A stretch of 17,783 bases of DNA. It comes from Actinomycetes bacterium (GTDB lineage: Bacteria > Actinomycetota > Coriobacteriia > Coriobacteriales > JAEZXW01). The translations under genes and the position numbers were made by a program. The notes beneath the pieces were generated by a model, which was not told where the DNA came from, made no database searches, and saw only the letters and a program-made list of their open reading frames with translations. Below, piece after piece: positions 1 to 7,984 of the stretch; positions within the stretch are counted from its first letter, which is position 1, and every line of letters begins with the position of its first letter. The stretch is from contig JAEZXW010000044.1 in assembly GCA_023419515.1 (NCBI GenBank), positions 1-17,783 of the forward strand, written 5' to 3'.

Positions 1-841
1 ACGCAATATCGATCATCAACAGTGAACGACCCTTGCGCTGGTTGTAGAGCGCCTGAATATCTTGTTTGGTAACCACATACTGAGTGGCAGCGGTCGACGA
101 AATCACGATATCGGCACGGATGAGAGCGTGCACAAGCTTACTCCACTCCCATGCCTCGCCATCAAGCTCACGTGCGAGCTCTTGCGCATGGGCGAGCGTA
201 CGAGAGCAAACCGAGACCTTGCGCACCCCAGATTCCTTGAGGTATTGGGCGGTCAACAGCGCCATATCACCTGCACCGATGATGAGTACTTCTCGCTCGG
301 GTAGGGCATCAAATACGCGCGAAGCAAGTGTCACTGCTGCGGTTGACACCGAGACCGAATGCTTGCCGATGGCAGTTTCGTTGCGAACGCGCTTACCGAC
401 CTCGAGCGCCTGCTTAAAGAGGTAATCGAGACGCTTGCCCACCACATCAGCATCACAGGCTGCCTGATAAGCATTGCGTACTTGGCCGAGGATCTGCGCC
501 TCGCCGAGCACCATCGAGTCAAGGGAAGCTACAACCTCAAACAAATGCTCAATGCAGGCAGTCCCCTCAAAGCTGTAGTCATAACCCAGGAGCGAACACG
601 GCGCCATGGAGGCATGCTCAGCCAAAAACTTGGTAATGACTCCGCGGGCATTGCGGTTCAGTTGGCAGTTAGCATAAATCTCGGTGCGGTTGCACGTCGA
701 TAAGATGACCGCTGATTCAACTGCCTCGGTTGAGGTCAGCGAAAGCAAGGCTTCTTCCAGCTGATCCTGGGTGAATACAAAGCGTTCACGCAAATCAACC
801 GGAGTTGTCTTGTGTGAAATACCAACGCAAACAAACTTCAC
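1..841 (-). CDS. hemA: Glutamyl-tRNA reductase, partial (C-terminus off window)
   Basis: Reduces glutamyl-tRNA to glutamate-1-semialdehyde, the first step of C5-pathway tetrapyrrole synthesis in the cytosol. About 280 residues are visible; the C-terminal dimerisation part lies beyond the left edge. The N-terminus reads MKFVCVGISHKTTPVDLRER, the classical HemA opening. The catalytic cysteine is Cys50 in STCNR. GEAQILGQV follows, then the NADPH-binding stretch LIIGAGDMA. The start is GTG at 841-839, overlapping the TGA stop of the upstream met8-like gene as GTGA, with GAGGTGA (854-848) as ribosome site. It is the last visible gene of the ccm-hem operon. The family call is very secure from the motifs. 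Confidence 0.97.
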   Translation of the reverse strand, partial: MKFVCVGISHKTTPVDLRERFVFTQDQLEEALLSLTSTEAVESAVILSTCNRTEIYANCQLNRNARGVITKFLAEHASMAPCSLLGYDYSFEGTACIEHLFEVVASLDSMVLGEAQILGQVRNAYQAACDADVVGKRLDYLFKQALEVGKRVRNETAIGKHSVSVSTAAVTLASRVFDALPEREVLIIGAGDMALLTAQYLKESGVRKVSVCSRTLAHAQELARELDGEAWEWSKLVHALIRADIVISSTAATQYVVTKQDIQALYNQRKGRSLLMIDIA

Positions 842-1599
842 GGGCGCTCACCTCGCATGCGCTCACACAGGTCTGAAAAGACCGCGTGGGCATCTAAGGT
901 CTCGCCCGCCTCACACGCCGCCAGAAGCGGCAGCTTGTGCAAGGCACGCAGATAAGCTCGATGTATCACGGCATCCCCATCAATCTGACTTAACACCAGA
1001 TCCCTTACCTCGCCAAGTAGGTCGAGGTAATCCCCAAACGTATCGCTGTAGCGATCCTCAAGCGCAAGACGCTCTTTGCGCGCCAGCGATGGCGATTTAC
1101 CAGCCGTTGCGATACTCACAGAAAAATCCCCGCGTATCAGCGTAGCTGGCAAATAAAACTCATTCATATTCGGCAATTTCATCGCCGAGTTAAACAACAC
1201 GCCCTTCTCACGACATGCCTGATAAACCGCGGCATTGCATGACTGAGAGGACGTGCAAGCAAACGCAAGCACGGTTGACTCAGTAATGTCGGCAGGCTCA
1301 AACGGCTTTACTCGCACCGTCAAGCGCTCCTGTGCTCGGGCATACAAATCCTTATCAGCTAGGCTCCTGCTTGTAAACGGCTTTACCTCAACGATCCTGT
1401 CGATAATCTCATCCTGAGCAATAAACTGAGGTTCCACGCAAACAACCGCCACTCCAAACGCTAAGAGGTTGGCGATCTTTCTCAAACCCACCTCGCCTGC
1501 ACCGACCACGAGAGCGTGCTGATCGTGACGGATGCAAAGCGTGAGCGGCAGGTGATGCGCCTCATGTAACTGAGCCTCTCGTTTACTCGTCATGATCAC
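838..1599 (-). CDS. Divergent precorrin-2 dehydrogenase / Met8-CysG-N-like protein
   Basis: Resembles the NAD-dependent precorrin-2 dehydrogenase/ferrochelatase family (Met8, SirC, CysG N-terminal half), which makes sirohydrochlorin or sirohaem. Seen: a Rossmann motif VVGAGEVGLRK near residues 31-41 and the family signature GKSPSLAR near 167-174. The loop with the family's conserved Asp (NVVD in CysG) reads NSAM here, putting Met140 where Asp is expected, and the usual ATDD is ACTS. Length 253 is typical for a stand-alone member. It lies between the hemX-like gene (6-bp gap) and hemA (4-bp overlap), so a haem or sirohaem role is likely; the exact reaction is uncertain. The GTG at 1599 is used; ATG at 1593 is an equally good start, with TAAGG 10 nt upstream. 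Confidence 0.8.
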   Translation of the reverse strand: MIMTSKREAQLHEAHHLPLTLCIRHDQHALVVGAGEVGLRKIANLLAFGVAVVCVEPQFIAQDEIIDRIVEVKPFTSRSLADKDLYARAQERLTVRVKPFEPADITESTVLAFACTSSQSCNAAVYQACREKGVLFNSAMKLPNMNEFYLPATLIRGDFSVSIATAGKSPSLARKERLALEDRYSDTFGDYLDLLGEVRDLVLSQIDGDAVIHRAYLRALHKLPLLAACEAGETLDAHAVFSDLCERMRGERP

Positions 1600-1605
1600 T
1601 AAGCC

Positions 1606-2439
1606 TTACACCAGGGCAAACATTGGAACAATTGACGAGAGCACCGACAGACACACCGTACAAAGCGCAACGATCATGGCAATGCGGGCACTTTGACTAA
1701 CCGGCGCCTTAACCACGTACACCATGAACAAGTAGAGCACCACGAGCAGCCAAAGCAAAAAGCTTGAGAGCACGCGAGGTGAGATAAACCACAACTCATT
1801 GACCATATGAGCTTGCAAAATGCCGATCATGAGGCCAAACGAATAGATGGGCAACCCGATCAGCATGCTGCGATGAGCAACGTTTTTAAGCGTTGAAAGT
1901 GCCGGTAATTTACCGAGTGATTCACTGAGTGGATCAGCGCTTTTGAGACGAGCTTGGGCAGACAATGCCAGCATGCTCGAGACACCCGAGCAGATAAAGC
2001 AGGTTGCCGAAATGACAAAACACGCGACATGCGTAACAAACAACGGCACCGACAGATAGAGTCTTTTTTGCACCTCGGTTGAAAGGCCAACACCCATCCC
2101 CCAGCTAATAACAAAAAGCAACAGAGCAAGCGGGACAAGATAGCGAGCATAAGACTCACCCTTATCGCTCATCACAACTAAAAGCACGAGCGCACCAGCA
2201 GCGACCGCCCAGCTCACTAGGAGCAAAATGATGCTTCCCTGCAAGAAAAGCATGCCCTTGTGCAGCAAAAATAGCCAGATGAGAGAGATGCAATGCGCGG
2301 CAAAACCCAGCGCCGTGGCAATATGCGGAATAAGCTCTGCCGACGGGTTTTTAACGAGCAGTTTATACACCATGCTGGCGCTTGCGATGCCGTAGAGCAC
2401 AATCGCAAGCAAGAAGGTGAATATCACCATGGCGTACAT
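1606..2439 (-). CDS. HemX/CcsA-like integral membrane protein
   Basis: A 277-residue, very hydrophobic protein with about eight membrane segments. It resembles the HemX/YpjD branch of the cytochrome c assembly (CcsA-like) family. Seen: a membrane-embedded His in THVACFVISATCF and a later GLPIYSFGLMIG segment, both typical of that branch. There is no tryptophan-rich WWD haem-handling motif, so it is unlikely to be the haem ligase itself. In Bacillus, HemX is encoded beside hemA and lowers HemA protein level; the same neighbourhood here (hemX-met8-hemA) supports that role by analogy. The ATG at 2439 has a strong AAGGAG ribosome site (2450-2445). It follows ccmD by 69 bp, so it probably belongs to the ccm transcript. 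Confidence 0.8.
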   Translation of the reverse strand: MYAMVIFTFLLAIVLYGIASASMVYKLLVKNPSAELIPHIATALGFAAHCISLIWLFLLHKGMLFLQGSIILLLVSWAVAAGALVLLVVMSDKGESYARYLVPLALLLFVISWGMGVGLSTEVQKRLYLSVPLFVTHVACFVISATCFICSGVSSMLALSAQARLKSADPLSESLGKLPALSTLKNVAHRSMLIGLPIYSFGLMIGILQAHMVNELWFISPRVLSSFLLWLLVVLYLFMVYVVKAPVSQSARIAMIVALCTVCLSVLSSIVPMFALV

Positions 2440-2493
2440 GGAAACTCCTTGCTAGAACTAAACGAAACGCAGTAATTTCAAGCTACCGCAAAT

Positions 2494-2506
2494 GGCACAG
2501 CGTGCC
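2494..2506 (-). other. Small hairpin between ccmD and hemX-like gene
   Basis: The inverted repeat GGCAC-GCT-GTGCC (minus strand) lies three bases after the ccmD stop. It is short and has only TTT, not a U-run, after it. It could be a weak attenuator or an mRNA processing/stability element between the ccm and hem parts of the operon. It is not a convincing terminator. Confidence 0.35.
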
Positions 2507-2508
2507 TG

Positions 2509-2715
2509 TTATAAGTTCAGTTTTGTCTCAAGTTTCTCAATTGCTTCATGAAGATCAGCCAGCGACCGTGCCGTCTTTTTTTGGGAAAATAGCACGGCAA
2601 GTACGAGAACAAATAGAAGCACCCAGATACCGAGATAAGCGCCGATGACGTAGGGAGCTGCTGGGAGCACGGTTGAATAAACCTCAGCAAGAATGGGATC
2701 GACAATTGGATTCAC
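2509..2715 (-). CDS. ccmD: CcmD-like small membrane protein
   Basis: A 68-residue protein with one membrane helix (about residues 22-45, AYLGIWVLLFVLVLAVLF), then a basic stop-transfer patch (QKKTAR) and an amphipathic, probably coiled-coil tail. This matches CcmD, the small subunit that helps release holo-CcmE from the CcmABC complex. The aromatic-glycine start of the helix (APYVIGAYLG) fits the family. The start is GTG at 2715, overlapping the ccmC stop as GTGA. The strong ribosome site AAGGAGAGG (2729-2721) lies inside the end of ccmC. CcmD proteins are poorly conserved, so position in the operon carries much of the call. Confidence 0.75.
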   Translation of the reverse strand: MNPIVDPILAEVYSTVLPAAPYVIGAYLGIWVLLFVLVLAVLFSQKKTARSLADLHEAIEKLETKLNL

Positions 2716-3515
2716 AGTGACCTCTCCTTTGTGACTTGCAACAGCTTTTCGAGTCGCTCTTTGGCTGCCTCGGTTTCATCGGCCAAGACGCACGAACGAT
2801 AGCGCAGGTGATACAGGGCAAACGCGAGCATCAGCATGCCAAAGATGCCGAGCAAAAACGGGATGAGCATATCCGGCGAAAGCCCCGAATCAGAGCGAAT
2901 GACAACGGGATGAATTGAGCTTGGCACCAAACGGGTGATGCCAAACGAAAGCGGCGCGTTTAAGAATGCGATGATGCCAAAGACCGAGCAGAAGGTCGCA
3001 CGTCGCTCAGGATCGTCGATGGCGTTACGCAAGACGAAATATCCGATCACCATAAGAGTCAGGATGAAGTAGGTGGTAAGCCGTGGCTCCCACACCCACC
3101 AGACGCCCCATTCAAAGCGCGTCCAAAGCATGCCCGAGACCATCGTCGCTAGCACAAAGACCACCGTCACCTGCGTCGCAATTGTGGCGCGGCGGTCAAA
3201 ATCGGCGCGCTTAGTCATGAGATAGCGCACGCCGTAATACGCCGTGAATACAAACGTCGCAAACGACGCAATCGCTACCGGTACGTGAAAATAAAAAATC
3301 TTTTGCGAGAACAAGAGCTTGTTTGAAACAGCTTGATCGGCGATGAGCACCGTGGCAGAAAGGTTAGCCCCCTTCACCAGCGGAGCGTGCACAAAAGCGA
3401 GTACAAAGCCAGCCATGCTTAAGGTAAAGCCAATCGTCAGCGCAGTGACGATGAGCCAGGTTGGTACAAACGAAAACTTCTCGCTCAAGCGAAGCTGAGG
3501 TAGATCGCGCGTCAC
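2712..3515 (-). CDS. ccmC: Haem exporter/handling protein CcmC
   Basis: Integral membrane protein that presents haem to CcmE. Seen: a six-helix pattern and the tryptophan-rich motif WGVWWVWEPRLT (residues 136-147 from GTG 3515), where the usual WD is WE. Also seen are the two expected outward-facing histidines, His77 in FHVPVAI and His202 in PSSIHPV. Length (267) fits the family. Two GTG starts are possible. The one at 3527 sits only one base after AAAGGA, which is too close. The one at 3515 has GAGGGG four bases upstream and is preferred; the alternative adds four residues. It lies 26 bp after ccmB and its stop overlaps ccmD. Confidence 0.93.
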   Translation of the reverse strand: MTRDLPQLRLSEKFSFVPTWLIVTALTIGFTLSMAGFVLAFVHAPLVKGANLSATVLIADQAVSNKLLFSQKIFYFHVPVAIASFATFVFTAYYGVRYLMTKRADFDRRATIATQVTVVFVLATMVSGMLWTRFEWGVWWVWEPRLTTYFILTLMVIGYFVLRNAIDDPERRATFCSVFGIIAFLNAPLSFGITRLVPSSIHPVVIRSDSGLSPDMLIPFLLGIFGMLMLAFALYHLRYRSCVLADETEAAKERLEKLLQVTKERSL

Positions 3516-3541
3516 GAAACCCCTCACATCCTTTCTAACGG

Positions 3542-4288
3542 TTACGAGCCGCTCACCGTAAACTCATAGAGCGCCCAGGCTGCTGCCGTCATCATGACAT
3601 CGTAACCTGCAGCAAGCGCAATCGACTTGATGAAGAGTGGCCAGGTGCCCTCTACCCCCAACAGCAAAACACCCGTGGCGCTTACACATGCCCAGAGCAG
3701 TGGAAACACCAGCGGAATAAAGAGGATTGCAAGCAAAACATCTTTACCACGAGTATCGAGCGTCATTGTTGCGAGCAGGGTGCCAACTGCTGCCACACCC
3801 CAGGTTCCCACGAAGAGCGGAATAATGATCTGCCAAGCATGTGGGCCAAGCGGCGTGCCCGATAAGAACATGACAAAAAACAGCGGCACAACCACGAGCT
3901 CAACAATGGCAAGAAAGATGAGGTTTGTGGTCATCTTGGCGATAAAGATAACAGAGCGCTCAACGGGTGACATCAAAACTGCATCAAGGCAGCCGTTATG
4001 CACCTCATGTGCAAATGATCGGTTGAGTCCGAGCAGTGAGGTAAAGACGATGAGTGCCCAGAGCAGACCTGCTGCAATGGAGAGCACGTCAAAAGCATCG
4101 GTCGTCTGTGAGATAGCAGCCCCGTAGATGGTAAGCACCAAGACCGCATAGACAATCATCGAGGTGATCATCTCACGCGTGCGAAACTCCATGCGCAGGT
4201 CTTTGGTAACGTAGGCGCAATACTGCGAGAACAGCGATGGCGTGAGTGCGCGGCGCTGTAGCTTGCTGTGTTGTAGGTGTTCACTCAC
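3542..4288 (-). CDS. ccmB: Haem exporter membrane subunit CcmB
   Basis: Membrane subunit of the CcmAB ABC transporter, which uses ATP to release haem-loaded CcmE from CcmC. The 248-residue protein has an N-terminal cytoplasmic segment (KDLRMEFRTREMI, typical of CcmB) and six predicted membrane helices. The family loop FAHEVHNGCLDAVLMSPVER is clear. The start is GTG at 4288, overlapping the ccmA stop as GTGA, with GAGGTGAT just upstream. The length matches the family (about 220-250), with no missing part. Confidence 0.93.
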   Translation of the reverse strand: MSEHLQHSKLQRRALTPSLFSQYCAYVTKDLRMEFRTREMITSMIVYAVLVLTIYGAAISQTTDAFDVLSIAAGLLWALIVFTSLLGLNRSFAHEVHNGCLDAVLMSPVERSVIFIAKMTTNLIFLAIVELVVVPLFFVMFLSGTPLGPHAWQIIIPLFVGTWGVAAVGTLLATMTLDTRGKDVLLAILFIPLVFPLLWACVSATGVLLLGVEGTWPLFIKSIALAAGYDVMMTAAAWALYEFTVSGS

Positions 4289-5016
4289 AAGATCACCTCG
4301 CCTGTCACCTGGCCGACCACGCGATGATACAACGCGGTAAAGCGGGAGCGATCAGTAGCGCTCGCCTCATCAAAAAAGACAAGCTTGCCATCACAAAGAA
4401 TCGCTAGATGGCTTGCCAGCTCAAGGCCTTTAGCGAGATCATGCGAGACCATCACGAGTGTGCGATCCTTGCGCATGGTAGCGATGAGCTCATCAAAGAT
4501 CGCCGCCGCATGCGGATCAAGCCCCGAGTACGGCTCATCCAAGAGCACGAGTTCCGGATCGTGCACGAGCGCTCGGGCGATCGAAAGGCGCTGAGTCATC
4601 CCGCGTGAAAACGTTCGCACCGCATCATGTGCTCGATGCGAAAGCTCCACCATATCCAAGAGCTCCTTGATCCGTATCTGAGCGTTATTAAGTCCGTAGA
4701 GCGAGGCAAAAAATTGCAGGTTTTCTTGGGCAGTCAAATCTTGATAGAGCAGCGGCGCGTGTGAAACCATGCCAATCATTTGGCGAACCCTCTCGGGCTC
4801 CTCTAACACGTCAACGTCTTTGAGCATGAGGCTGCCCGACGTTGGTCGTGAAAGTGTCGCCAAAATGCGCATGAGCGTCGATTTACCAGCGCCGTTTGGA
4901 CCAAAGAGCACCAAGAGCGCTCCTTCAGGGACGTCAAGACTCACCCCATCGAGACTCTTGCGCCTGCCAAACTGCTTGATAATGTTATGTGCCGATAAAA
5001 ACGGGCGCCCACTCAT
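4285..5016 (-). CDS. ccmA: Haem exporter ATP-binding protein CcmA
   Basis: Cytoplasmic ATPase of the CcmAB complex. Seen: Walker A GPNGAGKST (residues 39-47), ABC signature FSRGMTQRLS (135-144), Walker B LVLLDEP (155-161) and the switch histidine in MVSHD. The signature is SRGMTQR rather than SGGQ, typical of CcmA and related exporters. At 243 residues it is slightly longer than the enterobacterial form. Its ATG at 5016 lies 9 bp after the ccmF stop. The ribosome site is weak (AAGGAC, about 13 bp away), so translation may depend on coupling to ccmF. Confidence 0.94.
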   Translation of the reverse strand: MSGRPFLSAHNIIKQFGRRKSLDGVSLDVPEGALLVLFGPNGAGKSTLMRILATLSRPTSGSLMLKDVDVLEEPERVRQMIGMVSHAPLLYQDLTAQENLQFFASLYGLNNAQIRIKELLDMVELSHRAHDAVRTFSRGMTQRLSIARALVHDPELVLLDEPYSGLDPHAAAIFDELIATMRKDRTLVMVSHDLAKGLELASHLAILCDGKLVFFDEASATDRSRFTALYHRVVGQVTGEVIL

Positions 5017-5025
5017 GACAATTGA

Positions 5026-7236
5026 TCAGTCCTTGTCCTTGTGCATCGCTGCGCTCAGCGCGACGCTTGCATCGTCAGCCATGCGTCGAGCACGAGGAAA
5101 GACACTGGCCAAGACACCACCAACAACAAGGATGCCAAAGCCAATCCAAACGAGCAAGATAAGCGGGTTGATCTTGACATCAACCGAGAGTGATTTATCG
5201 GCATTCAATCCACGAAATACCACAAAGACATCCTCGGCGGGATAGGTTGCCACTGATGCGTTGAGCTTTTGGCTCGACATACTCATCGTCTGCATTGGAA
5301 TCTCAATGCTGGGGCTCACGGATGAAAGCTCTTTCTCGCCTTCTTTGATCGTGAATGAAACTTCATAAACCGCATCACCATTATCGCGCTGATGCAGGTT
5401 TTCTCCCTGATAAACAAGGGTGTAACGACCTACATCATAGGTGGCACCAGCACTTGCCGCAATATTGATAGTGCGCTCGAGCACAAACATCGATGATGCT
5501 ACCAAGCCGATCACGATAATGCCGACACCGAGGTGAGTCACAAAACCGCCTGCCGTTGCCGGAGACTTGACAAACAGACGAACAAACGCCGTAACAAAGC
5601 CCTCCTTGCCAGAGGCCATACGACCTTTAATGCCGCGAACGAGCAGCGCAAGACTCGTACAGATCGCAAGTGAACCGGCAAAAAATCCGAGCAGCGCCAG
5701 GGCATAGTAATACCAAGCAGGCCCTTGCTCAAGCACCTTAGCTGCCACATCTCCCCCCGCAGCAACATCACTCTCATAGATAGGGATAAGGCGCAGAACG
5801 AAGAAAACAACAAGTGCAGCAAAGATCGCCAACGAAGCAATCGCTGGTACGACGATAGAGCGCCTAAATGCTTTGGCATCGGTCTTGACCCAACCGAGCA
5901 AGGGGCAAAGCGCCATCATGAGAACAAAGATAACGCCGACCGGACGAGCAACTGCGTTATAGGCACCAGTATTGACTACCTGGCCAGCCAAGGGCAGCGG
6001 AGCTGGTAACGCTGAGCTTAAGGTCATGTAGGCGACAAGCACTGCTGAGGCAAGCAAGATAACATTCGTCAGGTAATAGGTGCCATTGCGCGTGAGCACC
6101 GACTCAGTGTCATCATCTTCAGTCATCTGATTGCGACGAAAACCAATACCAAGGGCGCACGCCAAAAGAGCGGCTGCCATCAAGCCCATGAAGGCAAACG
6201 TCGAAACTGGATCAGAGGCGAATGCGTGTACCGACTGCACGATGCCCGAACGGGTGATAAAAGTGCCAAGCACAACAAAGACAAAGCTAAAGGTAGCCGT
6301 CACATAGCTCCACATACGGAAGGTGTTGCGCTTGCGATAGGCGGTATATGAGTGCAGCAACGCCGTTGAGACGAGCCACGAAAGCAGCGAGGCATTCTCG
6401 ACGGCATCCCATCCCCAGTATCCTCCCCAGCCCAAAACCACGTAGGCCCAAACCGCTCCAAGCCCGATACCGAGCGACAAAAAGATCCAGGCAAACAGGG
6501 TAATGCGGTTGGAAAGCTCAACCCAGCGCTTGGTTAAGTCTCCCGAGATGAGCGAAGCGATCGCGTAAGCAAAGGCAACCGTCATACCCGCATAGCCCAC
6601 AAACAGCGTTGGTGGGTGCAAAGCCATCGCCCAGTGCTCAAGCAGGCGATTCATACCCCAGGCACTCGCCACGCCAATAAGCTTGCCAGACTCGTCCAAA
6701 AACTGAGGGTCAGTTGCGATAAATGGGTTGTTAGTCTGAGAAAACACGAGCGTCGACAAGAAGAATGCGACGACGATCATGATGATGCCAAGCGCGAGCG
6801 TCGAAAGCAGATCGGTAAACTTGCTGCGGCGCCATGCCACCCAAGTGGCAAACACGGCAATCAGCCACGCCCAAAAGAGCAATGAGCCCTCACGCCCCGA
6901 CCACATACCTGAGATCTGGAATAAAAGCTTGAGATCAACAGCATCTTTGGGGTAATTATGTGCGACATATTGAATCGTAAAGTTATCGGTCAAAAATGCG
7001 TACAAGATGATGCCAAGCGCTGCGGTCATGCAGGTCGCGCAGAGAAAGACCCCGAGAAACCCAAGGTTCACAATCTTCTCAGCACGAGCAAGGCCCTTGA
7101 GAAATGGGGTTTTACCCTGCGTGTCTTGCACGGCAAGCACGCCTGCTCCCATGCGATACGCAATAAACAGCACGACGGCTGATGCGATCGACAGGATAAG
7201 AGAAGCGATCAGTAATAACTGTCCAGCAATGACCAT
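5026..7236 (-). CDS. ccmF: Cytochrome c haem lyase CcmF
   Basis: Large integral membrane protein of the haem ligation step, transferring haem from CcmE to the CxxCH motif of apocytochromes on the outer face. Seen: multiple membrane helices, the tryptophan-rich motif WGGYWGWDAVEN (residues 270-281), and candidate haem-ligand histidines His201, His207 (HPPT) and His295. A further His lies in FVTHLGVGI before the C-terminal extracellular domain. A MWSGREGSLLFW segment, typical of CcmF, is near 111-122. At 736 residues it is longer than enterobacterial CcmF (about 650). Its ATG shares one base with the ccmE stop (TAATG). No ccmH or ccmI partner gene is present in the window. Confidence 0.96.
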   Translation of the reverse strand: MVIAGQLLLIASLILSIASAVVLFIAYRMGAGVLAVQDTQGKTPFLKGLARAEKIVNLGFLGVFLCATCMTAALGIILYAFLTDNFTIQYVAHNYPKDAVDLKLLFQISGMWSGREGSLLFWAWLIAVFATWVAWRRSKFTDLLSTLALGIIMIVVAFFLSTLVFSQTNNPFIATDPQFLDESGKLIGVASAWGMNRLLEHWAMALHPPTLFVGYAGMTVAFAYAIASLISGDLTKRWVELSNRITLFAWIFLSLGIGLGAVWAYVVLGWGGYWGWDAVENASLLSWLVSTALLHSYTAYRKRNTFRMWSYVTATFSFVFVVLGTFITRSGIVQSVHAFASDPVSTFAFMGLMAAALLACALGIGFRRNQMTEDDDTESVLTRNGTYYLTNVILLASAVLVAYMTLSSALPAPLPLAGQVVNTGAYNAVARPVGVIFVLMMALCPLLGWVKTDAKAFRRSIVVPAIASLAIFAALVVFFVLRLIPIYESDVAAGGDVAAKVLEQGPAWYYYALALLGFFAGSLAICTSLALLVRGIKGRMASGKEGFVTAFVRLFVKSPATAGGFVTHLGVGIIVIGLVASSMFVLERTINIAASAGATYDVGRYTLVYQGENLHQRDNGDAVYEVSFTIKEGEKELSSVSPSIEIPMQTMSMSSQKLNASVATYPAEDVFVVFRGLNADKSLSVDVKINPLILLVWIGFGILVVGGVLASVFPRARRMADDASVALSAAMHKDKD

Positions 7237-7934
7237 TAAGCTACCTTTGCATTTGGAGATTTTTCTACGTTTTGATCAATAGCAACATCGGCTGCAACAA
7301 ACTCGCCCTGCTCATTGAGGGAGCCCGTGAGCACTACAGCCACACCATCAGTAAACTCAACCGACAAAGCATCACCGTAGATGACACCGATGCTTTGATC
7401 TTGCGACTCAATCACAAAACGAGGGCCATCTTGAGTGGCATCAGTCAACGTACCAGCCACGATATAGCCAGCGAGTTTAGTCTCAACACCGATCATCTTA
7501 TCTTTTTGCTCAAGCAGGCTTGCAACCGTCAAGGCACCTTCTGCACTTTCATATTTTGATGGGCACTTAGTCACCATCTCATTGGCATGCAACACACCAT
7601 CTTGCATGGTGCCCGTGCAGATAGCGGTGATATCGTTTCCAAAGGTGGCGGGCAAAGCGCCAGTGTAAATTACTTGCAGAGTTGTGGTGGTATCAGCCTG
7701 CCCCTCTTCACCCACAACCACAAAGGCGGCATCGGCACCCTCCGCATGGTAGGAATCCTTGACGACCTTACCAGCAATCTGAACTTTCTTACCCTCAAAG
7801 TTGCCTGAGGCAGCCTGCGCCACCTCGAGTGACTGCGAGGCTCCTCCTGCCCCCAAAAACGCGACGACAGCGATCATTGCCATGACAACGATGAGCCCAC
7901 CGATCACGAGACGCTTTTTAGCTTTTTTATTCAC
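7236..7934 (-). CDS. ccmE: CcmE haem chaperone, CxxxY type, with second OB-like domain
   Basis: Membrane-anchored haem chaperone receiving haem from CcmC. Seen: a basic N-terminus and one membrane helix (about residues 8-30), then an OB-like domain. That domain ends in Cys124-Pro-Ser-Lys-Tyr128, at the position of the His-x-x-x-Tyr haem-attachment site of classical CcmE. The Cys form is known from the variant System I of archaea and some bacteria. At 232 residues it is much longer than usual CcmE (about 150). Residues 133-222 look like a second copy of the same fold (VIYGDALSVEF versus VIYTGALPATF) without Cys or Tyr. The start is GTG at 7934, with GAGGGGAT upstream. It is the first gene of the operon. 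Confidence 0.9.
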   Translation of the reverse strand: MNKKAKKRLVIGGLIVVMAMIAVVAFLGAGGASQSLEVAQAASGNFEGKKVQIAGKVVKDSYHAEGADAAFVVVGEEGQADTTTTLQVIYTGALPATFGNDITAICTGTMQDGVLHANEMVTKCPSKYESAEGALTVASLLEQKDKMIGVETKLAGYIVAGTLTDATQDGPRFVIESQDQSIGVIYGDALSVEFTDGVAVVLTGSLNEQGEFVAADVAIDQNVEKSPNAKVA

Positions 7935-7984
7935 GAGTAAATCCCCTCAAGTTTTCTCGTACAAAGCTATTCACCTAAACTTCG

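Noticed and set aside
84..703. Long plus-strand open frames opposite hemA.
   Set aside because: They are antisense shadows of hemA; the translations have no family features and no ribosome sites.
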